Positions 7,828 to 15,956 are shown, numbered from the stretch's first letter. The stretch: DNA of 20,587 nucleotides from DUZB01 sp964407525 (GCA_964407525.1 CAYOWC010000056.1:1-20587), one strand, 5' to 3'. Notes: generated from the letters alone by a model not told the origin. Numbers and translations: made by a program.

Positions 7828-8285
7828 TGCCTGGACCAACAGAAAAAAACACATCAAGAGGGTTCACTCTCATTGAGATCATGATAACCATAGCCATTTT
7901 GGGCATTCTGGCTGCGATTTCGATTCCAAATTACAGACAATACATGGAAAAGGCGGAATATGCATCCATGATGACAACATTGAAATACCTGATGGATGGC
8001 GAAGACTTCTACTTTCTCGAAAATGGTGCTTTTTTTCCAGTCAATATTCCCAGCGGGACGTCAATGGATGTGCCCGAACTGGCCTATTCTTTCGCTGATG
8101 GTCACAAGAATCGGTATAGAATAACCGTCATCACCAATAACACTAGACCTCGCTACCGTTACCAGATAACCGTTTTTTGTGATTTTGATGCCAATGGAGA
8201 TGGGACAAAAGACAGATATACCGCCACCACGAATATCGTAAAAGGCGATGTGAGGAAAAACAGGCTGATTGTTCAGACACGATAG
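7824..8285 (+). CDS. Type IV pilin-like / pseudopilin protein
   Basis: A 153-aa class III-signal protein. The leader MMPGPTEKNTSRG is followed by FTLIEIMITIAILGILAA, the classical N-methylated pilin helix, with processing expected between G13 and F14 by a PilD-type prepilin peptidase and with Glu at mature position 5. Residues 34-50 (IPNYRQYMEKAEYASMM) continue the helix, and the C-terminal part is beta-rich (YRITVITNNTRPRYRYQITV, DANGDGTKDRY). The DANGDGTKD loop could bind Ca2+, as in major GspG-type pseudopilins (inference). AGGAG lies five bases before the first ATG and eight before the second (7827), so either may be used. It overlaps the upstream zinc-finger gene (ATGA). The GspE/PilB-type ATPase nearby is a likely partner motor. 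Confidence 0.9.
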   Translation: MMPGPTEKNTSRGFTLIEIMITIAILGILAAISIPNYRQYMEKAEYASMMTTLKYLMDGEDFYFLENGAFFPVNIPSGTSMDVPELAYSFADGHKNRYRITVITNNTRPRYRYQITVFCDFDANGDGTKDRYTATTNIVKGDVRKNRLIVQTR

Positions 8286-8324
8286 ACATCCGGGCGTCAT
8301 TATTTACCTCGTTTACCACCCGCC

Positions 8325-8930
8325 TTACTTCAATTTATTCTGCAGTGATTCCAAGGTAATTTTCAGGCATTCTTTCAGAGTGGCGCCCACGCCTTGACCG
8401 GTGAAGGCGCTCGCGGAAAAGGAAGGAGCTTGCAATTTTTTGTTCAGATCATTTTCAAGGGATTCGACAGACAAGAGACGAATACCCTCTTTTGCGAGAT
8501 CTCTTTTATTATACTGTAAAATCAAAGGCATTTTCCTGATTTCCAAGCCGTAACCACGAAGGTTCTCCTCAAGGTTCTGTAAGGACAAGATATTGTGTTC
8601 ACGCCTGAGAAGAAGGGAGTCAGCCACAAAGACCAACCCATCAACACCTCTTAGAACAACCTTCCTTGTGGAGTCATACCGAACCTGACCGGGTACCGTG
8701 TAAAGCTGAACCCGCACGTCGTATCCACGAATTTTCCCAAGTTTCAGGGGGAGAAAATCAAAGAAGAGGGTGCGGTCTCCTTTTGTTTTGATCGAAACCA
8801 TTTCTCCGGTTGTTTGTTTCCGGTAGGTTTTAAATATGTATTCCAGGTTCGTCGTTTTCCCACCCCTTCCGGGACCGTAGAATACAATTTTGCATTCCAT
8901 CTCTTTGGTTTTAAAATTGAGCTTGGGCAT
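8325..8930 (-). CDS. mglA: MglA-type small Ras-like GTPase
   Basis: Cytoplasmic GTPase of the MglA family, which sets cell polarity and directs type IV pili or gliding machinery in Myxococcus and Thermus. The 201-aa protein has the P loop GPGRGGKTT (19-27), Arg53 in GDRTLFFDF, the TVPGQVRY switch (78-85) with Gln82, LRGVDGLVFVADS (93-105) and the base-specificity motif QYNKRDL (139-145). Arg53 and Gln82 match the numbering of the hydrolysis residues known in Thermus MglA. An in-frame ATG at 8957 would add nine residues but has no ribosome-binding site; the ATG at 8930 has GGAG nine bases upstream and gives the usual MglA N terminus. No MglB-type roadblock gene lies beside it. It is convergent with the pilin gene and divergent from the ATPase gene, which fits a role in controlling that system. 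Confidence 0.92.
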   Translation of the reverse strand: MPKLNFKTKEMECKIVFYGPGRGGKTTNLEYIFKTYRKQTTGEMVSIKTKGDRTLFFDFLPLKLGKIRGYDVRVQLYTVPGQVRYDSTRKVVLRGVDGLVFVADSLLLRREHNILSLQNLEENLRGYGLEIRKMPLILQYNKRDLAKEGIRLLSVESLENDLNKKLQAPSFSASAFTGQGVGATLKECLKITLESLQNKLK

Positions 8931-9231
8931 ATCATAAAACTCCAAATTAGTACCCATTTATTCATGTAATTATGGGCACTGCGGGTTTCCAATTCAGAAA
9001 TGAGCAATTTTTTGCAAGGTCTAGGAAAACAAGGGTTTGCGCGGAGAGGTACGATAGTACATCGCACAAGAAAACCCGCAGTTTGACGCCGACATTGCGG
9101 AAAAGGGCCATTTATGGATGGAAACAAATAAACTTGACTCGTCAGGGAACAATATCATATTTTGTTGATCATGTGAAATATTTTAAAGAGCGGTGGACTC
9201 CAGCCATTGACATTAAGCAAGTGATGGAAAA
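8931..9231. other. Divergent intergenic region between MglA and ATPase genes
   Basis: About 300 bases separating the oppositely directed MglA and GspE/PilB genes. It must carry both promoters, but I can point to no convincing -35/-10 or sigma-54 site. A 93-codon open frame (8972-9253) crosses it and runs into the ATPase gene; its composition is unlike a protein and it has no family resemblance, so I do not call it a gene. Confidence 0.5.
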
Positions 9232-11580
9232 ATGGATTTTGATATCGGAATAAAGGAAGCTGAAATTTATCGGTCCATGGGTTTACTTCAAGAATCCTTG
9301 AGCGTTTATGATGAAATTCTGACATCCCTTTCGGAAAATGAAACTGGCCGCAGGGAAATCATCCTCAAGACGGTCCGGGTTATAGAGAAAGAAATCGAAA
9401 GCCAGGATACACATGTCCCCGAGATTTCCCCTGAAGACATTTCGATTATCCAGGAAGTGGTTGCAGTAAATGATGTAAACGGCATACTGGATAATGCCTC
9501 AGCGTTCAAACAATTGGGCCTTATGAATGAGGCCGTGATTGAATATGAGAAATTATTTGAAACGGATTACCCCGTAATCAAAATCGTTCAGGATTTTGTA
9601 GAATGTCTGCTGAACCTGGTTTATCCGGATGAAGCGGTGGAAAGGGTTCTTCAGGCGACCGAAAAATTGGCCCTTGAAGGTCGGGAATTGGCTCAGATCA
9701 AGTTTTCTCTGGGGCTTCAACTCGAACACTGCGGGCATAAGGACCTGGCTCAGAAGCAATTCAAATCCGCTTCAAAGTTGGACCCTGCAAACCAAGAGAT
9801 TGCACAAAAGCTTAAAGTTGGCATGCCCACCGTGTCTCCAGGATCAAGGTACAGCTATCTCCTCAAAAAACGGATTGTAACCCTTTCCCTGCTTCAACAG
9901 GCATTGGCATTCTCAAAGAAAATGGACAAAAGCGTGGAATTTGTGTTGATCGATCGTTTCAAGGTCAACAAGGAAGACATTGGAAAATCCCTTTCCGAGT
10001 TCTACAATTGCGACTTTCGGAGTTTTGACGCGGATATACCGGTTCCGGTTGAAATCATCAGCAATTTAAAGCAGCCCTATCTTTTGCATGCTGGATGGGT
10101 ACCGTTAAGTTGGAACAAGAAGAGCTTGAAAATTCTCATCGATGACCCTACTGACCTTGGAAAAATCGACCAGATCAGCGGATTGATGAAAGCAGGCCGG
10201 ATTGATTTTTTTGTGGGTATCAAGGAGGATATTGAGCAATTCATTACCCACTTTTTCAAAAAAGAACCCGAAAAATCAGATGAGGATATGTTCGATGCGC
10301 TGGAGATGATCTCTTTTGTCAATTTTGAAGAAGAAGAGGAAGATGTGGAGGCGGAAGAGGATTCTGTCCTCGATGAGTCATCGAGTAAAATCTCCAAACT
10401 CGTTGACCAGACGATTGTAACTGCCTTCAGAAACAATGCGTCGGATATTCATATCGAACCCTCCGTCGTTTCAAAGAAAATCCATATCCGGTTTAGAACA
10501 GACGGGGTTTGCCAAAACTATTTTGAGGCACCCATCAGTATGGCCAAGGGCATGATTTCACGGGTTAAAATTATGGCAGGATTAGATATTTCGGAAAAAC
10601 GTCTGCCACAAGATGGGAAGATTAAATTCAATCGAAAAGGTGTCCCTCCTTTTGAGCTGAGGCTTGCCACCCTGCCGACTTCAGGCGGTTTTGAGTCTGC
10701 CGCATTACGGATACTGGCGGATCCCGGCGCTATGAAATTAGAAGATATGGGGCTTAGCGACCGAAACATTAACGTCCTCAAAAAAATGATCCATCAACCC
10801 CATGGATTGATCCTGGCCGCTGGCCCGACGGGTTCCGGTAAAACCACAGCTCTGCATGCAGCCTTAGGGGTGATCAATCATCCGGACATTAAAATATGGA
10901 CTGCAGAGGATCCTGTTGAAATCACGCAATCGGGCATGAGCCAGGTGGAAGTCAAGCCTAAAATCGGACTTGATTTTGCTAGGGTCATGCGCGCTTTTTT
11001 GAGAGCGGATCCCGATGTGATCATGATTGGCGAGATGCGGGATATTGAGACCGCATCCATTGCCATGGAAGCCTCCTTGACAGGACATCTTGTGTTTTCA
11101 ACGTTGCATACCAACAGTGCTCCCGAGACGGTTACTCGATTGTTGGACATGGGCCTAAATACCCTTAACTTCTCGGACGCGTTTCTGTGTGTTCTCGCCC
11201 AGCGGCTGGTTCGAAAATTGTGTCTCGATTGTCGAAAGGCGTATCATCCCTCCAAGGAAGAGTTTGACGAGATCGCAGCTGAATACGGCATTGAAAATTT
11301 CAAAGGATCAGGAATCCAATATTCTGAAAAGCTCATGCTTTATGCCCCCGCCGGCTGTGAAGAATGTTTAAATACCGGTTACAAGGGACGAGTAGCGGTT
11401 CATGAGCTCATGGAAGGCACTCCTCCCATAAAGCAATTGATAAAGGAGCGGGCAAGCCCGGAAATGCTCTTTGCCGAGGCTCTAAAAGAAGGGATGACAA
11501 CCTTGCAACAGGACGGTATTCAGAAAGTCTTTACAGGATTGACGGATATCAAAGAGGTAAGGCGAGTTTGCATCAGTTAG
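9232..11580 (+). CDS. GspE/PilB-family secretion/pilus assembly ATPase with N-terminal TPR-like region
   Basis: A 782-aa hexameric traffic ATPase that would power pilin or pseudopilin assembly at the inner membrane. Residues ~1-200 are helical, TPR-like repeats (GLLQESLSVYDEILTSL, GLMNEAVIEYEKLFE), an unusual addition to the family. Residues ~207-345 are the T2SSE N-terminal domain (LLKKRIVTLSLLQQAL, FYNCDFRSFD). A Glu-rich linker lies at 366-377. The core has DIHIEP (405-410), Walker A GPTGSGKT (531-538), the Walker B-type MIGEMRD with Glu601, the His box GHLVFSTLHTN (618-628), and a zinc tetra-Cys site C664/C667 and C709/C712 that is typical of PilB/GspE. It is therefore not a PilT-type retraction motor. 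The ribosome-binding site is weak. Neighbours are the pilin, MglA and signalling genes. Confidence 0.93.
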   Translation: MDFDIGIKEAEIYRSMGLLQESLSVYDEILTSLSENETGRREIILKTVRVIEKEIESQDTHVPEISPEDISIIQEVVAVNDVNGILDNASAFKQLGLMNEAVIEYEKLFETDYPVIKIVQDFVECLLNLVYPDEAVERVLQATEKLALEGRELAQIKFSLGLQLEHCGHKDLAQKQFKSASKLDPANQEIAQKLKVGMPTVSPGSRYSYLLKKRIVTLSLLQQALAFSKKMDKSVEFVLIDRFKVNKEDIGKSLSEFYNCDFRSFDADIPVPVEIISNLKQPYLLHAGWVPLSWNKKSLKILIDDPTDLGKIDQISGLMKAGRIDFFVGIKEDIEQFITHFFKKEPEKSDEDMFDALEMISFVNFEEEEEDVEAEEDSVLDESSSKISKLVDQTIVTAFRNNASDIHIEPSVVSKKIHIRFRTDGVCQNYFEAPISMAKGMISRVKIMAGLDISEKRLPQDGKIKFNRKGVPPFELRLATLPTSGGFESAALRILADPGAMKLEDMGLSDRNINVLKKMIHQPHGLILAAGPTGSGKTTALHAALGVINHPDIKIWTAEDPVEITQSGMSQVEVKPKIGLDFARVMRAFLRADPDVIMIGEMRDIETASIAMEASLTGHLVFSTLHTNSAPETVTRLLDMGLNTLNFSDAFLCVLAQRLVRKLCLDCRKAYHPSKEEFDEIAAEYGIENFKGSGIQYSEKLMLYAPAGCEECLNTGYKGRVAVHELMEGTPPIKQLIKERASPEMLFAEALKEGMTTLQQDGIQKVFTGLTDIKEVRRVCIS

Positions 11581-11591
11581 TTCATGAGAGA

Positions 11592-11800
11592 TGCAGGTTT
11601 CAGATACCACCTAAAAGATGCAATTAGCGGTTAGTCGTTAGCTATTAGCCGAATGAAATCGGTTATTTACGTTTGAATGGGTTAGCATCAAAAAGTAAAA
11701 CCCCAAGTAAAGGGAAAAGTCATGCAAATGATTGGGATCTTTGAGCTAACGGCTAATAGCTAAAAGCTAATTGCAGCTTTTAGGTACCAATGAAATGCGG
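11592..11800. repeat. MITE-like imperfect inverted-repeat element
   Basis: Two arms of about 55 bases face each other across a ~90-base AT-rich centre. Exact shared blocks include AGCTATTAGCCG (11640-11651) with CGGCTAATAGCT (11750-11761), GCAATTAGC (11620-11628) with GCTAATTGC (11766-11774), and CTAAAAG (11611-11617) with CTTTTAG (11777-11783); outside these, GATACC pairs with GGTACC and CAGGTTTCA-like with TGAAATGC-like sequence. The arms are themselves built of TTAGC-type units. There is no reading frame inside. It fills most of the space between the ATPase gene and the receiver-PAS gene. A non-autonomous mobile element or REP-type element is the likely identity; the transcript could fold into a long hairpin that ends ATPase transcription. 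Confidence 0.6.
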
Positions 11801-11847
11801 CAAGATATTTTGAAAATGAATGCATTTCAATCATACCGAGGTCCAGT

Positions 11848-12654
11848 ATGCCTAAAACTGCCTTAATTGTTGACAATGATTTCTTTTTCGTAAAATTCCT
11901 TGGAGATTTGCTCCAAGAGAGAGGGTACGATGTGTCCCATGCCTACGGCGGCAAACAGGGCATATCAGCACTGGAAGAAAGAATGGCTGATTATGTTTTC
12001 GTGAGCATTCTCATGCCCAGGATTGACGGCAATCAGTTTATTGATTTTATTCGCGAAAAATACCCTGTTGCCGATTTTTCAATCATCGGCATGTCGGATG
12101 CCATTGTTGAGCTGTGGGAATTGGAAAGAGAGGTGGGTGCGGACTATTATTTCCAGAAAAAACCCATGGAAGAAATGCCCGATTATGTGGACAAATTCAT
12201 GGAATTAATTGAAGGCGCCCCTTTTCTCTCATCGGCGGACAGAGACCTGTTTGATCTGGAAAGAGTATTTCGGCGACAGGCGACAGTGGATTTACTTGAA
12301 TCCTTGAGTTTTCAGCGGGGACTTGTTGAAAGCGCTGGAGTGGGGATTATGGTAATCGAAAGAGACGCCAGGATCGTTTTCGTAAACGCGATGACTTTGG
12401 AAATTCTGAATCAACCGGTTTCAAATATGCTCTCGCAGCGCATAACCACGATTTTCCCACCGAATGAAAATAGTAAAATAGTGCTGGGGCTGAAAGCGGT
12501 GGCGAAAAACACAGAATTAAAAAAGAAAACCTTTGCAGTAGTCATCAATGACGACCTGGTTCAAATAACGGTTTCACTCCTCAGGGTAAACGGGGAAATC
12601 GAAGGATGGGTACTGACGCTGGATAGCAAAGATCTCCTAATAGAAAAGATTTGA
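11848..12654 (+). CDS. Pseudo-receiver plus PAS-domain regulator
   Basis: A 268-aa cytoplasmic signalling protein. Residues 1-120 are a CheY-like receiver: the IVDND acidic pocket (7-11), the DYVFVSILMPRIDG segment (48-61) and a conserved Lys in FQKKPM. The phosphoacceptor Asp expected in VFV-D-xxMP is Ser53, so ordinary phosphorylation is not possible. Residues ~150-268 look like a PAS domain (LVESAGVGIMVIERDARIVFVNAMTLEIL, ending VNGEIEGWVLTLDSKD), which may sense a ligand or dimerise. There is no output kinase, GGDEF or HTH domain. The ATG at 11848 has GAGG six bases upstream. It lies 3' of the pilus-type ATPase gene, beyond the inverted-repeat element, and probably regulates that system by protein contact. 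Confidence 0.85.
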   Translation: MPKTALIVDNDFFFVKFLGDLLQERGYDVSHAYGGKQGISALEERMADYVFVSILMPRIDGNQFIDFIREKYPVADFSIIGMSDAIVELWELEREVGADYYFQKKPMEEMPDYVDKFMELIEGAPFLSSADRDLFDLERVFRRQATVDLLESLSFQRGLVESAGVGIMVIERDARIVFVNAMTLEILNQPVSNMLSQRITTIFPPNENSKIVLGLKAVAKNTELKKKTFAVVINDDLVQITVSLLRVNGEIEGWVLTLDSKDLLIEKI

Positions 12655-12666
12655 CCTTTTTCCCGA

Positions 12667-12939
12667 TCAGAGGACCCACTTATAAAGAATAAAGATTCCT
12701 GAAAAAATCACGGCTGCCGCGCCCAGCCATAGAGCCCATGTCTTTCCGGATTTTTCATCCTTCGGCTCAGCCAATTGTCGTGATGCATGCTTTATGCGGG
12801 GGGTGGGTTCAGAAATTTCTTTGTACTCTTCAGAATCAAGAAAATCCAGGACGTTTTCTATATCGGAGACAGTAGTCTCCTCAGCCGGTTGCCTCGATAC
12901 CGTTCCTTTTTCCTCTTTTTCAGACTCGAAAACGGACAT
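12667..12939 (-). CDS. Small tail-anchored acidic membrane protein, unknown
   Basis: About 90 residues with no recognised family. The first ~65 residues are polar and acidic (EKEEKGTVS, DIENVLDFLDSEEYKEISE), probably cytoplasmic and partly helical. One C-terminal membrane helix follows (WALWLGAAAVIFSGIFILYKWVL), giving tail-anchored topology. The frame extends to a TTG at 12957, but the ATG at 12939 with AGGA ten bases upstream is a better start. It is on the opposite strand within the pilus/signalling cluster, convergent with the receiver-PAS gene with 12 bases between stops. The DIENVLDFLDSEEY segment could be a docking helix (inference). Confidence 0.6.
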   Translation of the reverse strand: MSVFESEKEEKGTVSRQPAEETTVSDIENVLDFLDSEEYKEISEPTPRIKHASRQLAEPKDEKSGKTWALWLGAAAVIFSGIFILYKWVL

Positions 12940-12979
12940 GTTCTCAGGTTCCTTCAATAATCACAGCGCAGTTTCAAAT

Positions 12980-13052
12980 ATTCTTTTCAAGAATAGTTTT
13001 TTAAAGCGGGTATGTCAACAGAGTAAACATTCTGGTTGATCAAGAAGATCAA
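12980..13052. promoter_or_regulatory. Dyad sequences upstream of the DUF4388 gene
   Basis: Two palindromes lie in this AT-rich intergenic stretch (12940-13210). ATTCTT-TTC-AAGAAT (12980-12994) is followed by AGTTTTTT and could be a weak plus-strand terminator. TTGATC-AAGAA-GATCAA (13036-13052) is a perfect 6+6 dyad with a 5-base spacer, the shape of a repressor operator. A binding protein is not known; the functions are guesses from shape. Confidence 0.3.
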
Positions 13053-13210
13053 TTGATGTTATCCTCTTATTATATTTGAATAATAATTTTTTATTTTTTT
13101 CTTTACCGAAGAAATCGTTCGAGAAGGCAGCATCGGATTTGCTTGTAAAAAATGGTTGGCGCTAAAAGATGCAACTTCTCAAAAAAAATATAAACAGGAG
13201 TAGATAAAGA

Positions 13211-14410
13211 TTGGAGATGGATAGGAATGTGGTTCTTTCGGGCAACCTTCATTTTCTCGGCATCCCTGAGTTGCTGCAGTTGCTTGCAACAAACGTCAGT
13301 ACGGGGGTTCTTCGGCTGACAAACCCCCATGCCTGGGCGTCGGCTTCCGTCGCTTTTTTATCAGGAAACCCCGTATATGCAGAATATGGTTCTGCAAGCG
13401 GCCTCGAAGCCCTCTATGCCCTGTTTGGCTGGGCAACAGGCCATTTTGAATTCAGCCGGGAAAAAGTCAATACTGAAAGAGCCATTCACGAGAACCACAT
13501 GGAGATTGTTCTCGAGGGCCTCCGTCTGCTGGATGAAGGTCTCACCAGCAGACTCGGACCGGGATCGGAGGAAAAGGGTAGCCCCGGTCAAATCGACAGT
13601 GCTTCGAGACTTCCGTTAATCAGGAAACCCATAACCCATTATCCTTACATGGCAACCGAGGAACACTTCTCCAAAGGAACATCGATCATTGAAGAGGGAG
13701 AATTTGGGAATTGGATCTGGGTAGTACTCGGCGGAACGGCGGAAATGACAAAAAAAACTATCGCCGGACCCACAAAAATTTTAAGGGTCGGGCAAGGTGC
13801 ATATATCGGCAACATCTCGTCCATGATAGCCTCAAACATCCGTCGAATTACGACCTTCACCGCAACCGAAACCGTGTACCTCGGGGTTCTCGATCCTGAA
13901 CCCGTTTATGCGGAATCCTCTAGCTTTTCCCGTGAATTCAAGAGCGTACTCCTGAGTATCGATAACCGCTTAAGGGAAATAACCAAAAGCCTTTCAGATA
14001 CCTATTCCGGTACCCACATGGGAAAAAAGGCTTTTCGCAGTCCGAAGAATCAGCCTGGAAAAGGGAAAAGAGGTCAAGAACCGTTCCTTATCTCCAAAGG
14101 AAATGTCACAATTATTCAGGACATAAAAAACGAAACGTTTCCCTTGATCAACCTGCATCCAGGTGATGTTTTTGGCCCGCTTCCTTTTCTTGAAATGGGA
14201 CTCGAACCCAGTTCCGCGTCCGTTTTCTTTTCAGACGATCTAGAATTTTTCCCCCTGGATTCCGAAGAACTGCAACGAGAGTATGATCAACTCAGCGACA
14301 CACTCAAAAGCATCATTGATTTTTCCCTCAATTGCATTTCCATTGCAACCATGACGGTTTATCGACGCTGCATGGAACAAATGAAAAACAACGACTCGAA
14401 ACGAGCATAA
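13211..14410 (+). CDS. DUF4388 protein with two degenerate cyclic-nucleotide-binding domains
   Basis: A 399-aa cytoplasmic protein. Residues ~8-112 are a DUF4388 (PATAN-like) domain: SGNLHFLGIPELLQLLATN, then TGVLRLTNP, FLSGNPVYAEYGS and LFGWATGHFEFS. Residues ~152-250 form a cyclic-nucleotide-binding fold (FSKGTSIIEEGEFGNWIWVVLGG), but the phosphate-cassette GE is GN (200-201), although RRITT keeps an Arg. Residues ~290-375 look like a second such fold (ISKGNVTII, LHPGDVFGPLPFLE) with GP for GE and no cassette Arg. Neither would bind cAMP or cGMP in the canonical way. In cyanobacteria, PATAN-domain regulators contact the pilus ATPase PilB, so a similar partnership with the ATPase at 9232 is plausible (inference). 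The TTG start at 13211 is chosen because AGGAG lies ten bases upstream; the ATG at 13217 is the alternative. Confidence 0.83.
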   Translation: MEMDRNVVLSGNLHFLGIPELLQLLATNVSTGVLRLTNPHAWASASVAFLSGNPVYAEYGSASGLEALYALFGWATGHFEFSREKVNTERAIHENHMEIVLEGLRLLDEGLTSRLGPGSEEKGSPGQIDSASRLPLIRKPITHYPYMATEEHFSKGTSIIEEGEFGNWIWVVLGGTAEMTKKTIAGPTKILRVGQGAYIGNISSMIASNIRRITTFTATETVYLGVLDPEPVYAESSSFSREFKSVLLSIDNRLREITKSLSDTYSGTHMGKKAFRSPKNQPGKGKRGQEPFLISKGNVTIIQDIKNETFPLINLHPGDVFGPLPFLEMGLEPSSASVFFSDDLEFFPLDSEELQREYDQLSDTLKSIIDFSLNCISIATMTVYRRCMEQMKNNDSKRA

Positions 14411-14430
14411 TTGAAATTGGAGGTATTAGC

Positions 14431-15378
14431 ATGAAAAAAAGATTCTTTGGGATGTTCTTATTGTCTGTTTTTGTCCTGTGCGCAGGTTTATCCCAGGTCC
14501 TTGGCGAAACAGTGAATGAAGAAGTTACTTTTTCGCCCGAAAAACCTCTTTCCTTTCCTCTCCAGGAAAGGATAGCAAATCTTGCGGTGGGCGCCCTGAA
14601 ACATATTGCCAAGGCGCGTGGTTTTATTCACGAAAAAAAGAATATAGCTGACGTCAGGAGGGAATTGGCGGAATCGCAGAAATTCATGCAAACCATCCGT
14701 GACTTCCTCCCCACCACAAGGATAAAAGATCATATCTGGGTCGCAAAAAAGCATCTTTCCTATGAAGACCCTGCGGATGTAATCCCGGATCTCGTTCCCA
14801 TCTCTGCATCGCTGGATGAAATACAGAGCTTTGTGAACGTGGATGATGCCATGTTTCATCTTGAAAAAGCGAAGACCGCCCTGAAAGACAATGATAAAAC
14901 CAAGGGGGCAAAAGAACTCGACTTGGCAGGTGAATCTCTGTCGTACGTGGAAATAGACTTGCCTTTGAGCTACACTGAACGGAAAGTTGCTCAAGCTCTC
15001 TACCTTCTGTCGGAAGGGAAAGACGCGGACGCCGACAAAGTTTTGCAAGAGGCCGAGGACGGAGTTCAGGTTATTTCTATTGCTTCCTACGGCCCCATGG
15101 TTCTGGCTCAAGAAAGCCTCTGGAGAGCCACAAAAGACTATGCCAAGGGGAAATACAAGGCCGCGAAACAGGCCCTTTCAGACGCCAAGGTGTTTTTGAA
15201 AATGGCGGCCAAGCAGGCGGATGAAAAAACAAAAGACGCCTTTGAAAAACTCAACAGGAAGATCGAGCAATTAGAAGAAAAGATGTCGGAAAGTGGAACC
15301 GATTTCGGTAAAGACATCAAAAATCTGTGGAACAAAAGTAAAGATGTCTATCACGAAACCGTGGAAAAATTCAAATAG
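14431..15378 (+). CDS. YfdX-family exported protein
   Basis: A 315-aa protein with a signal peptide (KKRFFGMFLLSVFVLCAGLSQ, likely cleavage near VLG-ET, residue 25), so periplasmic or surface. The body matches the YfdX family, named from the acid-response gene yfdX of E. coli, whose Salmonella relative has chaperone-like properties: LAVGALKHIAKARGFI, a middle part with LEKAKTALKDNDKTKGAKEL and AGESLSYVEIDLPLS, and the closing YAKGKYKAAKQALSDAKVFL. The last ~70 residues form an amphipathic Lys/Glu-rich helix (ending FGKDIKNLWNKSKDVY) beyond the usual domain. GGAGG seven bases before the ATG 14431 sets the start; a longer frame to 14332 is an overlap artefact. It begins 20 bases after the DUF4388 gene, so they are probably one operon, although a functional link is unclear. 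Confidence 0.85.
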   Translation: MKKRFFGMFLLSVFVLCAGLSQVLGETVNEEVTFSPEKPLSFPLQERIANLAVGALKHIAKARGFIHEKKNIADVRRELAESQKFMQTIRDFLPTTRIKDHIWVAKKHLSYEDPADVIPDLVPISASLDEIQSFVNVDDAMFHLEKAKTALKDNDKTKGAKELDLAGESLSYVEIDLPLSYTERKVAQALYLLSEGKDADADKVLQEAEDGVQVISIASYGPMVLAQESLWRATKDYAKGKYKAAKQALSDAKVFLKMAAKQADEKTKDAFEKLNRKIEQLEEKMSESGTDFGKDIKNLWNKSKDVYHETVEKFK

Positions 15379-15404
15379 GGCATATGGGTTAAGCAATTCT
15401 CATC

Positions 15405-15794
15405 CTATGCGCCATCCAACACATGCTTGTCCAATACAAAGCAGGTAAATGACCCTTTGAAGATCTCCGTATCTTTCAGCCTGACCGATACGGACACTGT
15501 TTTTTTCCTTCCTTTGGTTTCTACCACTTTTGCTTCGGCAAAAATGGTTTCACGGATTTTCAGAGGTTTGAAGAACTGAACTTCAGCGCCACCAAGAACC
15601 ACATTGGGGTCGTTTACCGCCAGCATAGCGGCATAGTCCGCTGCCCCAAAGATAAACCCCCCATGGACCAAGCCAAAGCTATCCACTTTCATGTTCTCCG
15701 TGGCGTCAAACCGAATCAGACAATAATCTTCTTCAATTTTTACCGGTATCCCGCACAAGGCTTCATTGATTTCAAGATGGGTGTTTCGTTTCAT
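15405..15794 (-). CDS. PaaI/4HBT-type hotdog thioesterase
   Basis: A 129-aa single hotdog-fold protein of the PaaI-like acyl-CoA thioesterase group. The signature is VHGGFIFGAADYAAMLAVN (43-61), with the central helix after HGG, then the VQFFKPLKIRETIFAEAKV strand pair and the C-terminal KGSFTCFVLD strand. Such enzymes act as tetramers on acyl- or aryl-CoA; the substrate cannot be told from sequence. AGGGAAG directly before the ATG serves as ribosome-binding site. It is convergent with the YfdX gene (26 bases between stops). The sequence upstream (15795-15956) has no recognisable gene before the scaffold gap. Confidence 0.82.
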   Translation of the reverse strand: MKRNTHLEINEALCGIPVKIEEDYCLIRFDATENMKVDSFGLVHGGFIFGAADYAAMLAVNDPNVVLGGAEVQFFKPLKIRETIFAEAKVVETKGRKKTVSVSVRLKDTEIFKGSFTCFVLDKHVLDGA

Positions 15795-15956
15795 CTCTTC
15801 CCTGTTCCTCCTTTTTTTTGATGCAGTTTTTTTCTGTCTTGATTGATCCTTTTAAGGGTACTTCCAACGGGACGGCCAATCGAATGCGTGAGGTAATGCG
15901 TCACCAAATACCCTTCGGAATCACTTCAGTTAAACACACAATCCGCATTTTGACTT

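Noticed and set aside
8972..9253. 93-codon open frame upstream of the ATPase gene.
   Set aside because: No family resemblance, and it overlaps the ATPase start; better seen as the divergent promoter region.
13156..13175. Sigma-54 promoter (TTGGCGC...ATGCA) before the DUF4388 gene.
   Set aside because: GG and GC are separated by 11 bases rather than the required 10, and the match is otherwise imperfect.
14332..14430. Upstream extension of the YfdX protein to 14332.
   Set aside because: It overlaps the DUF4388 gene; the ATG at 14431 has GGAGG at ideal spacing and begins a signal peptide.
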